Positions 9,814-21,633 of a stretch of DNA of 64,000 nt are shown here, in pieces. The stretch's first letter is position 1; each line of letters opens with the position of its first letter. The position numbers and the translations under genes are program-made. The stretch is from Irpex lacteus. Lineage: Eukaryota; Basidiomycota; Agaricomycetes; Polyporales; Irpicaceae. The DNA is taken from contig MQVO02000017.1 of assembly GCA_001986395.2 (NCBI GenBank), positions 661,120 to 725,119 of the forward strand, written 5' to 3'. The notes below the pieces were generated by a model, which saw only the letters and a program-made list of their open reading frames with translations, made no database searches and was not told where the DNA came from.

Positions 9814-11782
9814 TTATGAAGAGTCAAAGTCTGCTCTCATACCTTCAGCGAGACTACGCGGGTCGACCATCCAAATTGCAGCAACCTCTGGCAGAATTTC
9901 ATCCTCGTTGCGCAGCGACGAGTCAACTTCGTCTTCACGGTCCCACAGCGCCCCGTTCCGACACGCCTTGACGTCTCTCAATAAAGCCTTCACACTTGTC
10001 TTGTTAGCGGTGAGCGTCGTCCAGCCGTTGACAGCACCCCAGAGCATGCTCTGTACCGTATGCACAGTCAGCCGCGGATTCGCCTTCATGACCGTCGCGC
10101 GCTCGATCTCGCCGAGGTCGTCTTCTCGATCAGGTAAATGTTCTACAGGCGTACTATCTACGCGGGGGCGAGGCACTGTCTCCTGCGCCAGAATATCTCG
10201 ACACGTTCTCGCGAGCGACCGGAAGAAAGGTGACAATGGCTGACCAGATGGCGAGCGCAGAGGTGGCTCTAAGTTCTTCCCCGGTTCCCCGAGTGGCAAC
10301 AGTTTGACAGGGAACAGAGGAATGTAGCCAGAGGGGTACCTTGAGTCGCGCCAAAACTCTGTTTCCGTCTCCTGCAAGTCTGTCGGATTGGGACAGAGCA
10401 AGGTTTCGGCACGCCGCTTCTCCCTCGGTCCACCTATCTTCCCCACGATCTGGAGGCATCGTTCTCGAGCTTCGTGTGTTGTCCAGAACTCAAGTGGCTG
10501 GCGGGCTGAGTCCGGGTTTGACGGTGTTGCGGTGCTATGGAAGATGTCCTCGAAGAGCGCGTGACTCATTTCTTGTAAAGCTTGTTGGACTAGAGCTCTT
10601 GATGGCCTGGCATCAGCGACATCGCCTGCTTGATCATCAGCACTGGGGTGAATGGAGGAGGCAGCGCGGTTCTTCTTCCACTGCAAATACTGAGATCCAG
10701 GCGTAAACCAGGATTCTGCTTCCTGAACAGACAAGGGCAGCGGCGCATGCGTGAGGTCTGACACCATTGCGATCAGTACGGAGAGGTCAAGGTTGATGTG
10801 GGTTGTGGGTTGCCATTGGGGAGCTTTACAGTCTGCGCTGCTATCACCTTCGACTGCCTCCGACTCGCTTCTTTCACCCAACTGCACATCAACGCCCATC
10901 TCCCGCAACTCCTGGACGGTCTGCGCAATCCTAGGATCATGTTCATCCTGGTTGACCGGTGATGGGTCGAGCCGCGTGAGACGCAATGCCACACCCGGGA
11001 TGCCCAAATTCCCAGGTAGCGGGCTCGCTTTCGCAGCCGCGAGTAAAGACCGTCCCATTCTCAATAACGAGTTGTCAAACTGGGCCTGCGCAAAGGACGG
11101 AGTGTGATGGTCGCCGTCAATGTCTTCGTCCGAGTCGGAGTCAGTCAAGTACGAGTCGATCTCGCGGAATTCCGCGAGCATGCGCGAGTTTTTCGTTCTT
11201 ATGAACATGAAAGCACATGAGCACGCGTGCAGGTCAAATTGTGCATCCTAGTTGTGCATAGACAGGTAGAAGAGGCTCACGTATTGACTCGGATCCATTG
11301 TTTTCCTCCATCTGCCACGACGTCGACCTTGACACCGGCTTCTTTTGGCGCGTTCCGTTTGCGATGGTGTAGAGGCGTCCCGTTTTCAGAGTACGTGTCC
11401 CATATGGCCACAACTGGACATTTGGCATGGACCACCTCGCTCCAAACAGCAATTAGATATGGGGCATTGGTTGATAATGCTGGGGTAGTGGCGCTGCTGG
11501 GGCTCGCTAGGAACTACTGAGAAAGTAGACATTTGGGTCACCTTGCTTGACTGTCTCTTTGAATGAAATGCACACCTTTTCGAGGATCTCCAAGTCCTTT
11601 TTCACCGACTCTTTGAGCCTTCTTAATCCGCGTATTGAGTCCTGCCTCGGTGCATCGTCGCTGTTGTCAACGGATGCATCAATGATGGGTGGTCGCACCA
11701 GAGGTGGATTGTATGCTGTTATAGATGCGTGAACATCCCGTAGTCTGGCATGCAGCTTGCGCAGATCATGGTGAGAATCCAT
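9814..11782 (-). CDS. DUF1308 (UPF0415/C7orf25-like) protein
   Basis: Three exons on the minus strand. Exon 1 starts at ATG 11782 (MDSHHDLRKLHARLRDVHAS), with a helical N-terminus. A very short 35-base intron (about 11507-11541) leads to the exon with VDVVADGGKQWIRVNT, a hallmark of this family. A second intron joins it to TKNSRMLAEFREIDSYL. The large last exon holds an acidic stretch (TDSDSDEDIDGD) and the PIN-like core with HINLDLSVLIAMVSDLTHAP. The C-terminal block is TVHTVQSMLWGAVNGWTTLT. The gene seems intact and is about 570 residues long. The cellular role is poorly known. A decayed second copy lies at about 19750-20690 on the other strand. Confidence 0.85.
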
Positions 11783-12031
11783 ACGCAAAGTGTCGTGGAC
11801 GTCGTAGACGATAACAACGAGAGGCCGATGAACGTTGACCGCAAGTGGTCGCCCAGCATGCAGTTCGGTTCGTATTGCTTATGGTTCGGTTCACTTCATT
11901 ATTTATATGGGCGCCTCTGTATACTTAGAACGAAGTGTAAGAGTTGCTCTGTTGGTCATTTCAGCCAATTCTTCTTCTTGCCTCATTTCCCTATTTCTAG
12001 TGCCAGATAAAGCGGAAAAATATAGCTGAAC

Positions 12032-13951
12032 ATGCCTCCAAAAGGCTCGAGGTCGTCTGGAAAAATTCTCATCAAACCAAGAGGTGGTTCGCGAGGAAGT
12101 GGCGGACGAGGAGGACGAGCGGCTGCAGCTTCTCCAGCGCGACCTACCATACGCATAGGACCTCGAGCCTCAGCAGCCCGGCGCGACGAGACACCGGATG
12201 ACGATGTCACAGTCGACGATGAGAATGAGATGGACGTCTCAGAGGACGAAGTTCTGCTCGGCGGCGAGGAGTCAGCGTTGACAAGCCGTGCACAGACGGT
12301 GGAGGAAGGTGATGAAGGCGAAGACGCGTCACAAGCGCAAGAACCAGAGGAAGAAGGGGAGGAGAAGGATATCGAGGTTGACGTTGAAGAGGCCGAAGGA
12401 TCAGACGAGGGTGAAGATGTGGGTGTACCCCAAGGAGATGATGACGAAGAGGCAGTCATTCCGCCTAAACGAGGGAGAGGTCGACCAAGAGGCCGACCCA
12501 AAGGCAGCGGAGTGGGGCCTGGACGTCCTCGAGGTCGCGGTAGAGGGCGTCCCAGAGGCAAGGGACGGTTGACAACGCGCAGTAGACGTGACCGGGATGA
12601 GGAACCAGTCATCGAAGTCGAGTATGCTGAAGATGGCACAGAAAGACGTTTCCGACGTTATGGCGGCCAGATATATTACATTGAGGGCGACGAATACGTG
12701 ACGGGAGACCTCCCGGAAGGAGACGAGAAGATTGACAAGGACGGAAATCTACTCGGAGGTACGCTGTGTAGCTCCATACATTCTATTTCTCAATCTCACA
12801 CCTCAACGATCCTTGTTAGGCCGACAATTCAAAGCACAGACATTTATTCTTCCAAGTAGAGACCCAAGGCGCAAATATATGCTAGCCATCGACGCAGCAC
12901 GTAGTTCCGGTTTTCGAGACTCTCTGTACTACTTCCGACGCAATCAACTGGCCCTCAAGCTCAACGCAACGCAATGGGAGAAAGACTATCTCATCGAGGA
13001 AGGCAAGCTAGGCTCACACCTACGCACCCGAAGTGTTACCATGATCACCGCACGGAGTGCATACAAGCTTCATGGTGCAAAGATGATCGTCAGTACGTAC
13101 ACGATCCTTTCACCTCGCCTACTTCCCCTTCCACTAAGCCGAATATATAACTGTTTGAAGATGGTCGCTGGATAATCGACGACTACAACGAAGCCAAGGT
13201 CCTCGAAGAAATCACCGCTCGCGGTATCAGACCCGGCGACCTAGTTGGAGACCTGCAAGATACCTCTACTCTCGCCGCCGAAGCTGCGTTGCTCGCTGGA
13301 GAAGCCGGACTCCCCAGTAAATCGGAACGTTCCACAGGTGCTTCGCTGGGCATGTATCGCGCAGGTGGCCCAACGACGATTTTTGGCGGGTCGGGGTGGG
13401 GACCGTATAGCGAGGGTCCACTGAACGCGGTGAAGAAGAGCATGTTGACGAGGGATGGTGTGAGCGAGGATAATTGGATGTTTGTGGCTGCGCAGAGGAC
13501 GCTGGAGATGGGAGAGGAGTGGAAGGAGTTGAGGAGAGCTGCGTTGAAGATCAATGGCGGTGCTGGGAGTAGTGATGGGGTCGAGGGAGGGAAGAGGACG
13601 GCTTTTGAGGACGCTGATTCTGGCCGCGTTGGTAACAAACGATCACGGATAGGTGACGATGCCCCGCTGGGTGTGTATGAACCGCAAACCGGTCTCGTTT
13701 TCTGTCAGTTTCTTTAATCTCGTGTAGTCTTATACGTACTGACGGATTTTCCCGCAGATCGCTCGGACACCCAACCGACTCAGAGTCACTGGGAACCTGT
13801 CGGCGACTCCAGACCTATTCTAGGTGGTACAAAGGTTGGTAGTGGCGCATGGGGCCTTGCAACTGTTGACACCGTTCTGCAACTCCCTGTCCCCGGAGAG
13901 GATGAGCGGTATCGGTTGGAGATGTTACGGATGATCATGGAATCGAGTTGA
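12032..13951 (+). CDS. RSC7: RSC chromatin-remodelling complex subunit Rsc7/Swp82-like
   Basis: Subunit of the RSC/SWI-SNF class of nucleosome remodellers, acting in the nucleus. The first exon from ATG 12032 (MPPKGSRSSGKILIKPRGGS) encodes an Arg/Gly-rich start, a long acidic region and several AT-hook-like RGRPRG cores near residues 150-185. It then has the family block EYVTGDLPEGDE. Later exons carry QTFILPSRDPRRKYMLAIDA, the YFRRN segment, the WIIDDYNE segment and GMYRAGGPTTIFGG, all typical of Rsc7. The final exon ends with RYRLEMLRMIMESS and the stop at 13951. Introns near 12760-12820, 13094-13160 and 13704-13758 are bounded by GT-AG. The gene is complete and housekeeping in character. 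Confidence 0.9.
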
Positions 13952-14581
13952 TTAGAAGGGCGGGGATGAACATGGAACTTACGATAAGTACTGTACGTTA
14001 TTATGTGTATGTTTAATGATTTCTTGTAATGACACCAGGTAATAATGCTATGAGAGAATTGTGGCTCGTCTACTCATCTTTTTCTTTCCCAGGTTCATGC
14101 ACTCTTGTGCCTAACAAATCTCTGTCAGCTCTGCGCAAGTGATAGATTCTTAGGTGACCTAAAGTAACAGTTATAATCATAATGCGATGGCCGTCGCGCA
14201 ACCAGGATGGCCCGTCTCACGGGCGGCATGTACAAACTTCACACACTCTCACTGCTAAAAATAACAGAGACTTAATGAATAGGCGTATAGGATCCATAGC
14301 TGAGTGTTGTGAACCCTTGCACCATCATTTATCGCTGATTCCGAAGGCATCCCACGTTGATCGCTACCTCAGCTTGAAGATGTGCTGTGAACACGATGGC
14401 TTCATTGATCATTGTTGCTGATATCACGGCGTCTTACACGATGCTAGGTTTCCGATGAATATCACACAACAAAGATAGCCCATCCCACGAGGTGAGCGTT
14501 TTAGGACATCGGGCATGCGATGTCGTAAAGTACCCACCCTGTCCCTTCCTGAACTACCAGCTCAACAGCTTCTCGGCTGCC
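13952..14581. other. Intergenic
   Basis: About 630 bases holding the 3' end of the RSC7-like gene and the upstream region of the next membrane protein. No gene recognised. Confidence 0.5.
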
Positions 14582-16966
14582 ATGCCACTGTGGAATCACC
14601 TTGCACAACTACTAAAAAGACTCAACTTCGACCGCGGTACAGCTCTCTGTCATCTTTTTCACGTATTCTTGATTCTTCTCTACACAGCTCTGGTAGTTGT
14701 TGCCTCTCGCCACTATGAGCATGGGCTGAATTACTCCTTCACACCTGCTCGACAAAGTATCATGTCCGCAACGGTCTCAGTTGTAGCCCAAACATTCAGT
14801 ACGGTGAGTCTGAGATTTTCCATGTCTTGTCCAGCCAGTAATGGAATCCCCCCTAGCTGTATCTTGCGGTTTTGGTTCTCTTGACCCAGCGTCTGGCACT
14901 CATCCGCGATCTGCACACTCGACAAACACTCACCGCGATCCATGACAAATCAAATGCGTGGCTCGGTCTAGGTTCTTCTCTCCTGACACTCATTGACCAG
15001 ATGCGCATTCCTGCATCTGTGTGGAGTATTACGGCCATTACAGCGTATTTGGGTGGTATTGCCGCGTTGCATATCACTATTCCTGCTTCCGTAGCGGTCA
15101 ATTCATACAATACAACGGAAGTCACACTACAAACCACTCAATTGGCAAGGCCACAAAGCCTCAACCTGTGAGACCCATTTATATATCAATCCTGTGATGG
15201 AAATAGTTGACGAATAGATACTCGGGCGTGTAGCAACAAATCAGATGCAGCTTCGTGGGACATTCTCAACGTTTACGGCCAATTCTCTCAACTTGGACTG
15301 CGTGACAACATGGTGTACGATATTATACCTGTCACCTCTTTGTCAGTCGGCAATGCCACAGTAAATGCCACAGTATTCGACGTTCACTGCGGAACGGTTC
15401 CCAGATTGCACCAGCTCCAGAGCGATGCTGAAAATCCGTGGAAATTTGCGGTCTCGTCGATTCACTCATTTTTCACTACGCCTAGTGAGTCAGTATGACT
15501 TAGATACTTAGTCCAACACTACTGATCGTATGAGCCACTTAGTTGCTTTATCGTTCAGGCTATCACCGTTGTTGTTGGAGCATTCGAGCCTGCCTGAGTT
15601 CAGCCTCGATGCTCTGCCTGTTGGTTTGCCTAACGCTCTTGTGGTGACATCGACAATTCCGGTGACAGACGATCTTGGAACGAGTGCGGTGTCGTTTAAA
15701 ATCGATCCTGCCGTGAGCATTACTCGAGCAGGGGCCAATCAGAGTAAGTTTCCTGGCATTAGGCTTGGTGACATACAGATAAGATGAGCAGCTCATTCTC
15801 CAAGTCCTGGACTCTGTTCAAGTATTTGCCTGCAATATTAACAGCATGGACACCACTATCGAGGTCTCAGCGATTACTAGGCAGCCTATTGAACCTCAAC
15901 TACCACGAGGAGCAACGACATGGCAGCCCTGGTCACCATCAAAGGCTCTTCTCGACCCTTTACTTGAAAATGTGAGCCTCGAATATCCATAATCTATCTA
16001 TACGTTTCTGATTAATGTATTTACTATGCAGATCTACGCTTTATCAGTGAACGCTCCCACTAGCAGCCGTATTATGGATGCGATTGAATATTATATCGTG
16101 AATAACACAAAAACTATGGACGAAGACCAACAAGTAGATCTAGGCAGGAGTATCAACGTAGGATTTCCTCCCATGCTAGACCAGTAAGCAAATATACTCC
16201 AATGTCACTTCGATTTGACAGGCTTTCGTGCGCTCAGGTTCATAATGGAAGACCTCATGATTGCTCCGTCGTCTCTAGCGCGCCGAAGTTCGTTCCTTCT
16301 CTCGGACTTCCAATCTAGTCTGTCAAAGGCTGTAGCCGCGGTGGTTTGGTATGGTAAGGCGTTCATATACGTGCGAGGAAACAATCAATCTGACATATCT
16401 CTCCCCACCCAAGAACGTAACCGCAATAACACAGACGTCCATTCATTCGATCCAAGCTCCACGTTTAACGATCAGCTACTTGGCCAAACTGCCGTCGAAG
16501 TGGGAATTATCAGAATACGCCTGAATGTGAGTGGTGTGATGCATTGGTCCCTCGTTGCCGTTTCCGATGATATCGCATGTTTCACGACAAACAGTTCAAC
16601 GTCATACCGGTTAGTACATGCCAGGAGTAAAGTAGACTCAATGGTCTGAGAAAATCTTGCTTTTAGCTTGCCATCGGTCTAGGGGTTTCGTGCGCAATAT
16701 TCGCTCTCACCTTCATACTATCAAAGCGTCCCGCACGTCTGCAAGCCTCAAACAGCATTGATGCTGCAGGTATTCTCCAGCTAACTTGGCTGCTTGGAAA
16801 CGATTACCATTTTTCCGAGGTGAAGACTCCTGAACGCCAGGTACTCCGAAAAGCTGGGCTTTTCGACGTGCAAATGAGTACATGGGCAGAACAGAAAGCC
16901 GGCGCGCCACATGTCTCGGGCGATGATACGTCTGAGCTAACGAGATTGACTGCTGTCTCTCATTAG
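14582..16966 (+). CDS. Large multi-exon membrane protein of unknown function
   Basis: The start ATG 14582 (MPLWNHLAQLLKRLNFDRG) is followed by several membrane spans (HVFLILLYTALVVVA, SATVSVVAQTF-LYLAVLVLL, SVWSITAITAYLGGIAALHI). A long extracytosolic region rich in N-glycosylation sequons follows (NYS, NTTE, NAT, NNT). The final exon has another span (LAIGLGVSCAIFALTFIL) and a cytosolic tail ending TSELTRLTAVSH. Introns seen include 14802-14854 and one at about 15168; a late one begins at about 16610. This layout, with an N-terminal helix bundle, glycosylated middle and single C-terminal helix, recurs in agaricomycete lineage-specific membrane proteins. I know no biochemical role. Several middle exon borders (15500-16200) are approximate. 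Confidence 0.68.
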
Positions 16967-17510
16967 CTTTCTGTATATCCTGATGCATGCTATACTTACG
17001 CCTCCGCTTGTGTGATCTCAATTGTCCAGATGTAAAATTTTAAGAGACTTGACTGGTGTTTTTCTGGAGATTCCTGGAGGCTACTATTATTGAATATGGG
17101 GTAAGCCCGAGAATATGAGCAGTGCTGGTGGTGAATTTGGATACGTAGCCTTGATATTCGGGTTTCCTGTTTACTGCCAGCCTGGCCGCAGGAGCTTGGA
17201 TCAACTGCAGGCAGTGACTACTTATTACTGCTAGTTTCGACGCGATCTGAACTTATATGTAGAAGATATGGCGACACAACTTGTGTACATGGATTCTTGC
17301 GAGCGATCATTGTTCACGAAATCGGTAAGTGATTGCATTTCTTTGCCTTCTCAAGTACTCCGTACAGACGATGATGACAGCAACTCATGGCAATCCACAG
17401 CCTGTTGCTACTGGCAGACCGGGGGTAAACTAAGCAGACTCGATGATGAAAGATTGAATCGTTTTGTAATGGGTTTATCTTATAATCTCGCGATTGCACT
17501 GAGTCACAAA
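16967..17510. other. Intergenic between convergent genes
   Basis: About 540 bases between the stop codons of two converging genes. Short open frames here carry no recognisable domain. Confidence 0.5.
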
Positions 17511-19379
17511 CTACATATAATCCTCTTCGTCTGGCATATCGTCCAACATCCAATTCGCCTGGAATTTATCTCGCTGTTCTCCCTTTGGTAACCCGTTCAA
17601 CACTGTGAGCTTCAATAGCTCGGCGACATTCTTGGCCTTTTTGTAGTCTTCGACTGGGACCCATGTCTCCGTCTCAAAACCGACCATGCCTCGTATGTTC
17701 TCTATGTTTTCGTCGGACAGCTGCAGCCTCTCGCTAAATTCTTTTGTCTTGCGCACATCGTCGGGATCGAACACGACAGGGCACCGGACGCCCACCCCCG
17801 CAAGCTCCTCCCACTTCTCCGTTGCCTCGATCAGCAGAGCCTTGAAGTCGTGAGTCTCAGCCTCCCAGGGAATACCGGAGTAGTAGAAGAGGCGGCGGAT
17901 GTACAATGACTGCCGGTCCACTAGGGCGTTGTGATGGAGCTTATTGAGTTCCTCTGTGGCCTTAGCGTAGTGGAAGTGGACCAGACGAGCGTGATGGAGT
18001 CCGACGGCCGCCATCAGTTCGGATTCTTCCATCTTATCCGCGTTCTCTGGAAATAAAGGTGGGACGAGGCTCTGCGAGACCGGGTCATCATAGTTCTGAA
18101 GTCGGTCTGGTATACCGGCGACAAGGAAGCGGGGCAGGATGGGGGTGTGTTGCCAGTCTAGCAAGCTGACAATCTCCAGCTGGCCAGAGTCTGGAGAGGT
18201 CGACACCATGATATTGCTTGGTTGCAAATCAGGATGACGAATGCAGAAAGCTCGGAGTGATCGGTCTACCGGCATGAGCAGGGGGGCCATGAGAAGGTAT
18301 CGTTCGAGATTTTTGATGTGGTCCAGAGGCGACTGCTCCTTATACTCGTAAGCCTCCCTTCGCCCACGCTGGAAGGGGAGCAGTGGTCGACCAAAACGTT
18401 CCAGATAGGCTATCTCCTTGCGTGCAGCTGCTGTGAGTACTGCATCTACGGTTTCGTCTCCATAACAATGTTGATTAGTTGAAGGTTCAATATGAGGAGA
18501 ATATAAAAGAGAGAGACATACACGGGCCTCGGTCCACATCGAGCTGCGATCTTCTCCCATACCACATGTGCAACCTAGCGTCTGGACCAATACAAAAACG
18601 CTCGCCGTTGAGCAAGATAGGGATGCCCGTCTTCCCACTCGTTACTCTCTCTAAGTCCTCAGAATAGTAGAGGCTTCCACCAGCAGGAAAGGATAGTGAC
18701 ATAATGTGGGACTCGAGCTTAACAAGTTTACGCAAGATGGAGGCAAGATCTGCTTCCTTCAATGTCATCCACACGTCAGTCAGTTTCGTACCTCTCACAA
18801 ACTCCATGAAGATGTATTCGGTTTTCGCAGCGTTGTCCGCAGTAGGAGAGTAGCCATACACCTTGGGAATGGGTAGACCGCTGGCACGAAGGAAAGCCAT
18901 GGTGGCCACCTCACTGGCTACGGCGTAGAACTTGGGTTGCGTGACGGGGTAGGGAATGCGAGCGATCATCTGGAACCCATCGTGCATGGTGATGAGAAAG
19001 ATGCGGTTGAAGCCTCCCTCATCGAGCTTCTCCATGGTGGCAACTTCCTGGAGCGTTCGACCGACAGCCTGTGCTGCAAGTCGACGGAGCTGTTCGTCAT
19101 CGAAGTTATGTTTGCGCTCTGCAAGACGACGATCGTTGTTGACGCTGAGGACAGTAGGATTAGAGGCATGCGACGTAGTCCGGAAGAGCGAGATGCATGT
19201 CCTACTTACAGCCACAATCCGGACGTGTAGTTGAAGAGATTGTCGCGAGGAGAATCTGGCATACTTGACAATGTACGACGTGGCAGATGGAGAGGGGTCC
19301 GAGTACATATAAAGATTGACGAAATAATATGGGGGGCACAGCCGCGGAGGAGGCTCGTACGCGTTAGCGAGTATTGCAT
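17511..19379 (-). CDS. AIM9: AIM9-like mitochondrial aminoglycoside-phosphotransferase-fold protein
   Basis: Kinase-like protein of the APH family, similar to yeast Aim9 (altered inheritance of mitochondria). The start at 19379 (MQYSLTRTSLLRG) gives an Arg/Ser-rich presequence fit for mitochondrial import. It is followed by RDNLFNYTSGLWL, then a GTAAGT-CAG intron joining to VNNDRRLAERKHNFD. The nucleotide-binding lobe shows EGGFNRIFLITMHDG and ARIPYPV. The catalytic segment is RHPDLQPSNIMVS (HxDxxxxN) and the metal-binding one is LLDWQHT. An intron near 18450-18520 separates the two large exons. The C-terminus is acidic (DMPDEEDYM). A start at 19308 in another frame was rejected because it lacks the family's NYTSG segment. 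Confidence 0.84.
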
Positions 19380-19745
19380 TACTCTAAGGACTGAAAAGTC
19401 GTAATGGGATCGCGAGCTCACAAGTACCTCCTGCTCGCAACTAGAAAGGGAAGCCACGTGCTGCGAGCGGCATATCGGCCAACAACACGAGTTGGCGATC
19501 ACAGCTGCCAGAGACCTGGTTCACGTTTGGCTCTTTCCAAATAGAACTTCGAAGCTGACTCTTACGTCTTCCAAATTGGGTAGCCCCCAAATTGGGAAGG
19601 CGTGAGAGACTCTTACTTCGAGTCGATGTGGCGCAACTTGAAGTTGGACCGCTCGTCCTCTAACTTGAATTTGGCAAGCGTCCGGGACCGAGACCACATC
19701 GATACCTCTGTCAACTGTCGATAGCTATGATGAATCTTGACAGGG
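19380..19745. other. Intergenic upstream of the AIM9-like gene
   Basis: About 365 bases without a recognisable gene. The right end approaches the decayed DUF1308 copy, whose first exon may once have extended into this stretch but is not recognisable now. Confidence 0.4.
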
Positions 19746-19749
19746 AAAG

Positions 19750-20690
19750 GGAGCCGACATACTCGAAATGGCGAGTCCTTTGTCTAGGGAGACAATTGGG
19801 TTGAACGTGCTTGTTTTCCTAGCAGCTCCTAGCCTCGAGCTACCCAGTATTATCGACCAATTCCCTATATTTGATCAGTGAAGTGATCTATGCCAAGTGC
19901 CTGTCTATGGTCATATGAAACACATACACAGGAATACCTCTCCATATACGAGTTGCCTCAAAAGAATCCGGAGTCAGGGTCAGCGTCGAGACTCGAGGCA
20001 GTGGCAAATAGAGGAACGCATTGGATCTCAGCCAGTATAATACGTGAGTCTCTATCATTTTACCCTGCATATACAGGATTAATCTGCACGCGTGCTCACA
20101 TGCTTTCATGCCCATCACTGGCAGGACGAAGAACTCGTGCACGCTCTTAGAGTTTCGCGACTCAGAGATCGACTGGTGCTTACTTGTCTGATTCCAAATG
20201 AAGACAGTGACGGTAATCATGACTCTGGCCTTCACTTATACGCAGTTAGCAGTCCGTTGCTCAGAATGGAGCGGTCTTGATTTGCGGCTGCGAGAGCGGA
20301 TTCGCTCCCCATTGGGCGACCAGAATGATTGCGTCTCATGCGGTCAGACCTGGCACTGCCCATAGACCAGAATGGACCGATCCTAGGACCGGATAGACTA
20401 TCCTGGAGCTGCGCGAAGAGATATATTGATGGGCGCTGATGCATCTTTGGCAGTCGAGGGGTACCATAGTGCAATTCGTCAGTGGCCACCTATCACCTCG
20501 AGCCACACCCTCTTCACACTGATTGCGATTGTATCAGACTTCGCGCATGCACCATTTCCTTACCCGAGCTTCTGCCCGAGAATCAGCGGCAGCTGGACAC
20601 TAGATGCTGCTGGATTTAGCACAGTCGTTTCGATTCAACGGAATGTGGCCATACCTTGCAAGTCCACGATGCATCATGCCGGTCTCAGTT
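19750..20690 (+). pseudogene. Decayed second copy of the DUF1308 gene
   Basis: A broken paralogue of the gene at 9814-11782, on the opposite strand. Matching blocks in order: the end of exon 1 and the mini-intron (near 19780-19830); the exon with EVIYAKC (parent EVVHAKC), NTYTGIPLHIR and VASKESGVRVSVETRG; then an intron whose end shares TGCACGCGTGCTCA with the parent. RTKNSCTLLEFRDSEID corresponds to parent TKNSRMLAEFREID, and QWPPITSSHTLFTLIAIVSD-FAHAPFP to parent QWQPTTHINLDLSVLIAMVSD-LTHAPLP. Stops and frameshifts interrupt all frames between blocks. Retained introns show it arose by DNA duplication, not retroposition. Confidence 0.8.
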
Positions 20691-20979
20691 AGGGTGCTAT
20701 AGCCCATAGAGCCGAAGAATACAGTCTGGCCAAACAAAGATAGGCTCTCGCAGAGCGGTATTAAAGCTCTCATGTGAAGGAGGGAGTGGAGATACCATCC
20801 TCCTTCGACACGCTCTATCTCAATGTACGTTCCACGCATTTATCTACCAATGGTAACTTCGTCTTGACTAACCATGTGTATCTATATTCAGTGGCATTCT
20901 TAAATGTAAACACTCATTCCTTACATTCACCGCCCTAATATCGTCATTGTCGTAGACTGACGTTCACTTGCACCCACAG

Positions 20980-21339
20980 ATGGCCGATAAACTCATCAAA
21001 GCGGTCACTACTGAGGCTGTCAAAGGCAATAACTGGAAGAAGTTCTCTAACCCCTCGGCTGTCCGAGGTGGAACGGCATACCCCAAGAAGCCTGCCGATC
21101 AGGAGAGGTTTGGTATCCGCTTCGACTACGATACCGTCGTCAACAAAGATGGTATCGACTACCACACCTATAAAATGCAAGCTAACCAAGGCAAGATACC
21201 ATCGTCTATCAAGGCTTGGAGGGACAAGAATGGCACCGACGCCGTCATGGCGGTAGTTTGGGTCAAGGTGGACGCAACTCAGGAGGAGGTTTCTGCTGCC
21301 CTCGACGATGCTGGGAAGCGCTTCAAGGAGTCTCGTTGA
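20980..21339 (+). CDS. Small conserved-looking protein, function unknown
   Basis: An uninterrupted 119-codon frame from ATG 20980 (MADKLIKAVTTEAVKGNNWK) to TGA 21337-21339. The composition is soluble, alternating charged and beta-like (FGIRFDYDTVV, MAVVWVKVDA), with a C-terminal amphipathic helix (EEVSAALDDAGKRF). No signal peptide. The ATG directly follows CCCACAG, so an upstream exon spliced to it is possible. I do not recognise the family. Confidence 0.55.
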   Translation: MADKLIKAVTTEAVKGNNWKKFSNPSAVRGGTAYPKKPADQERFGIRFDYDTVVNKDGIDYHTYKMQANQGKIPSSIKAWRDKNGTDAVMAVVWVKVDATQEEVSAALDDAGKRFKESR

Positions 21340-21633
21340 ATGCTAGCCTAAGCTCTGTTACCTCTGTATCAAGTATACGATCATTGTTCGAGAATATCCC
21401 TGAGCCTGCTTATTTAGGTTTTGATGAGCATCCATACTCCTAAGTGCATCGTGGACGTCGTGATGAGTCCCAACTGTAGATTAACTGAGGTTTGGTTCAT
21501 GTTGCCACTTTGAACTCAGTTTCAGGCTCTTGGACATGTTCGACGTCTTGACTGCCTTGCCTCTTGTGCGGTACATACGTATACGTAAGTCCCCATCGTA
21601 TCAGTAACATATACAAGCGACCGCCACTCGGAA

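Noticed and set aside
11983..12639. Minus-strand Ser/Pro-rich frame opposite the RSC7-like gene
   Set aside because: It is the antisense of the acidic and AT-hook region; the sense strand has clear family motifs.
18487..19308. Start of the AIM9-like protein at 19308
   Set aside because: That reading passes through an intron and lacks the NYTSGLWL segment present in the 19379 model.
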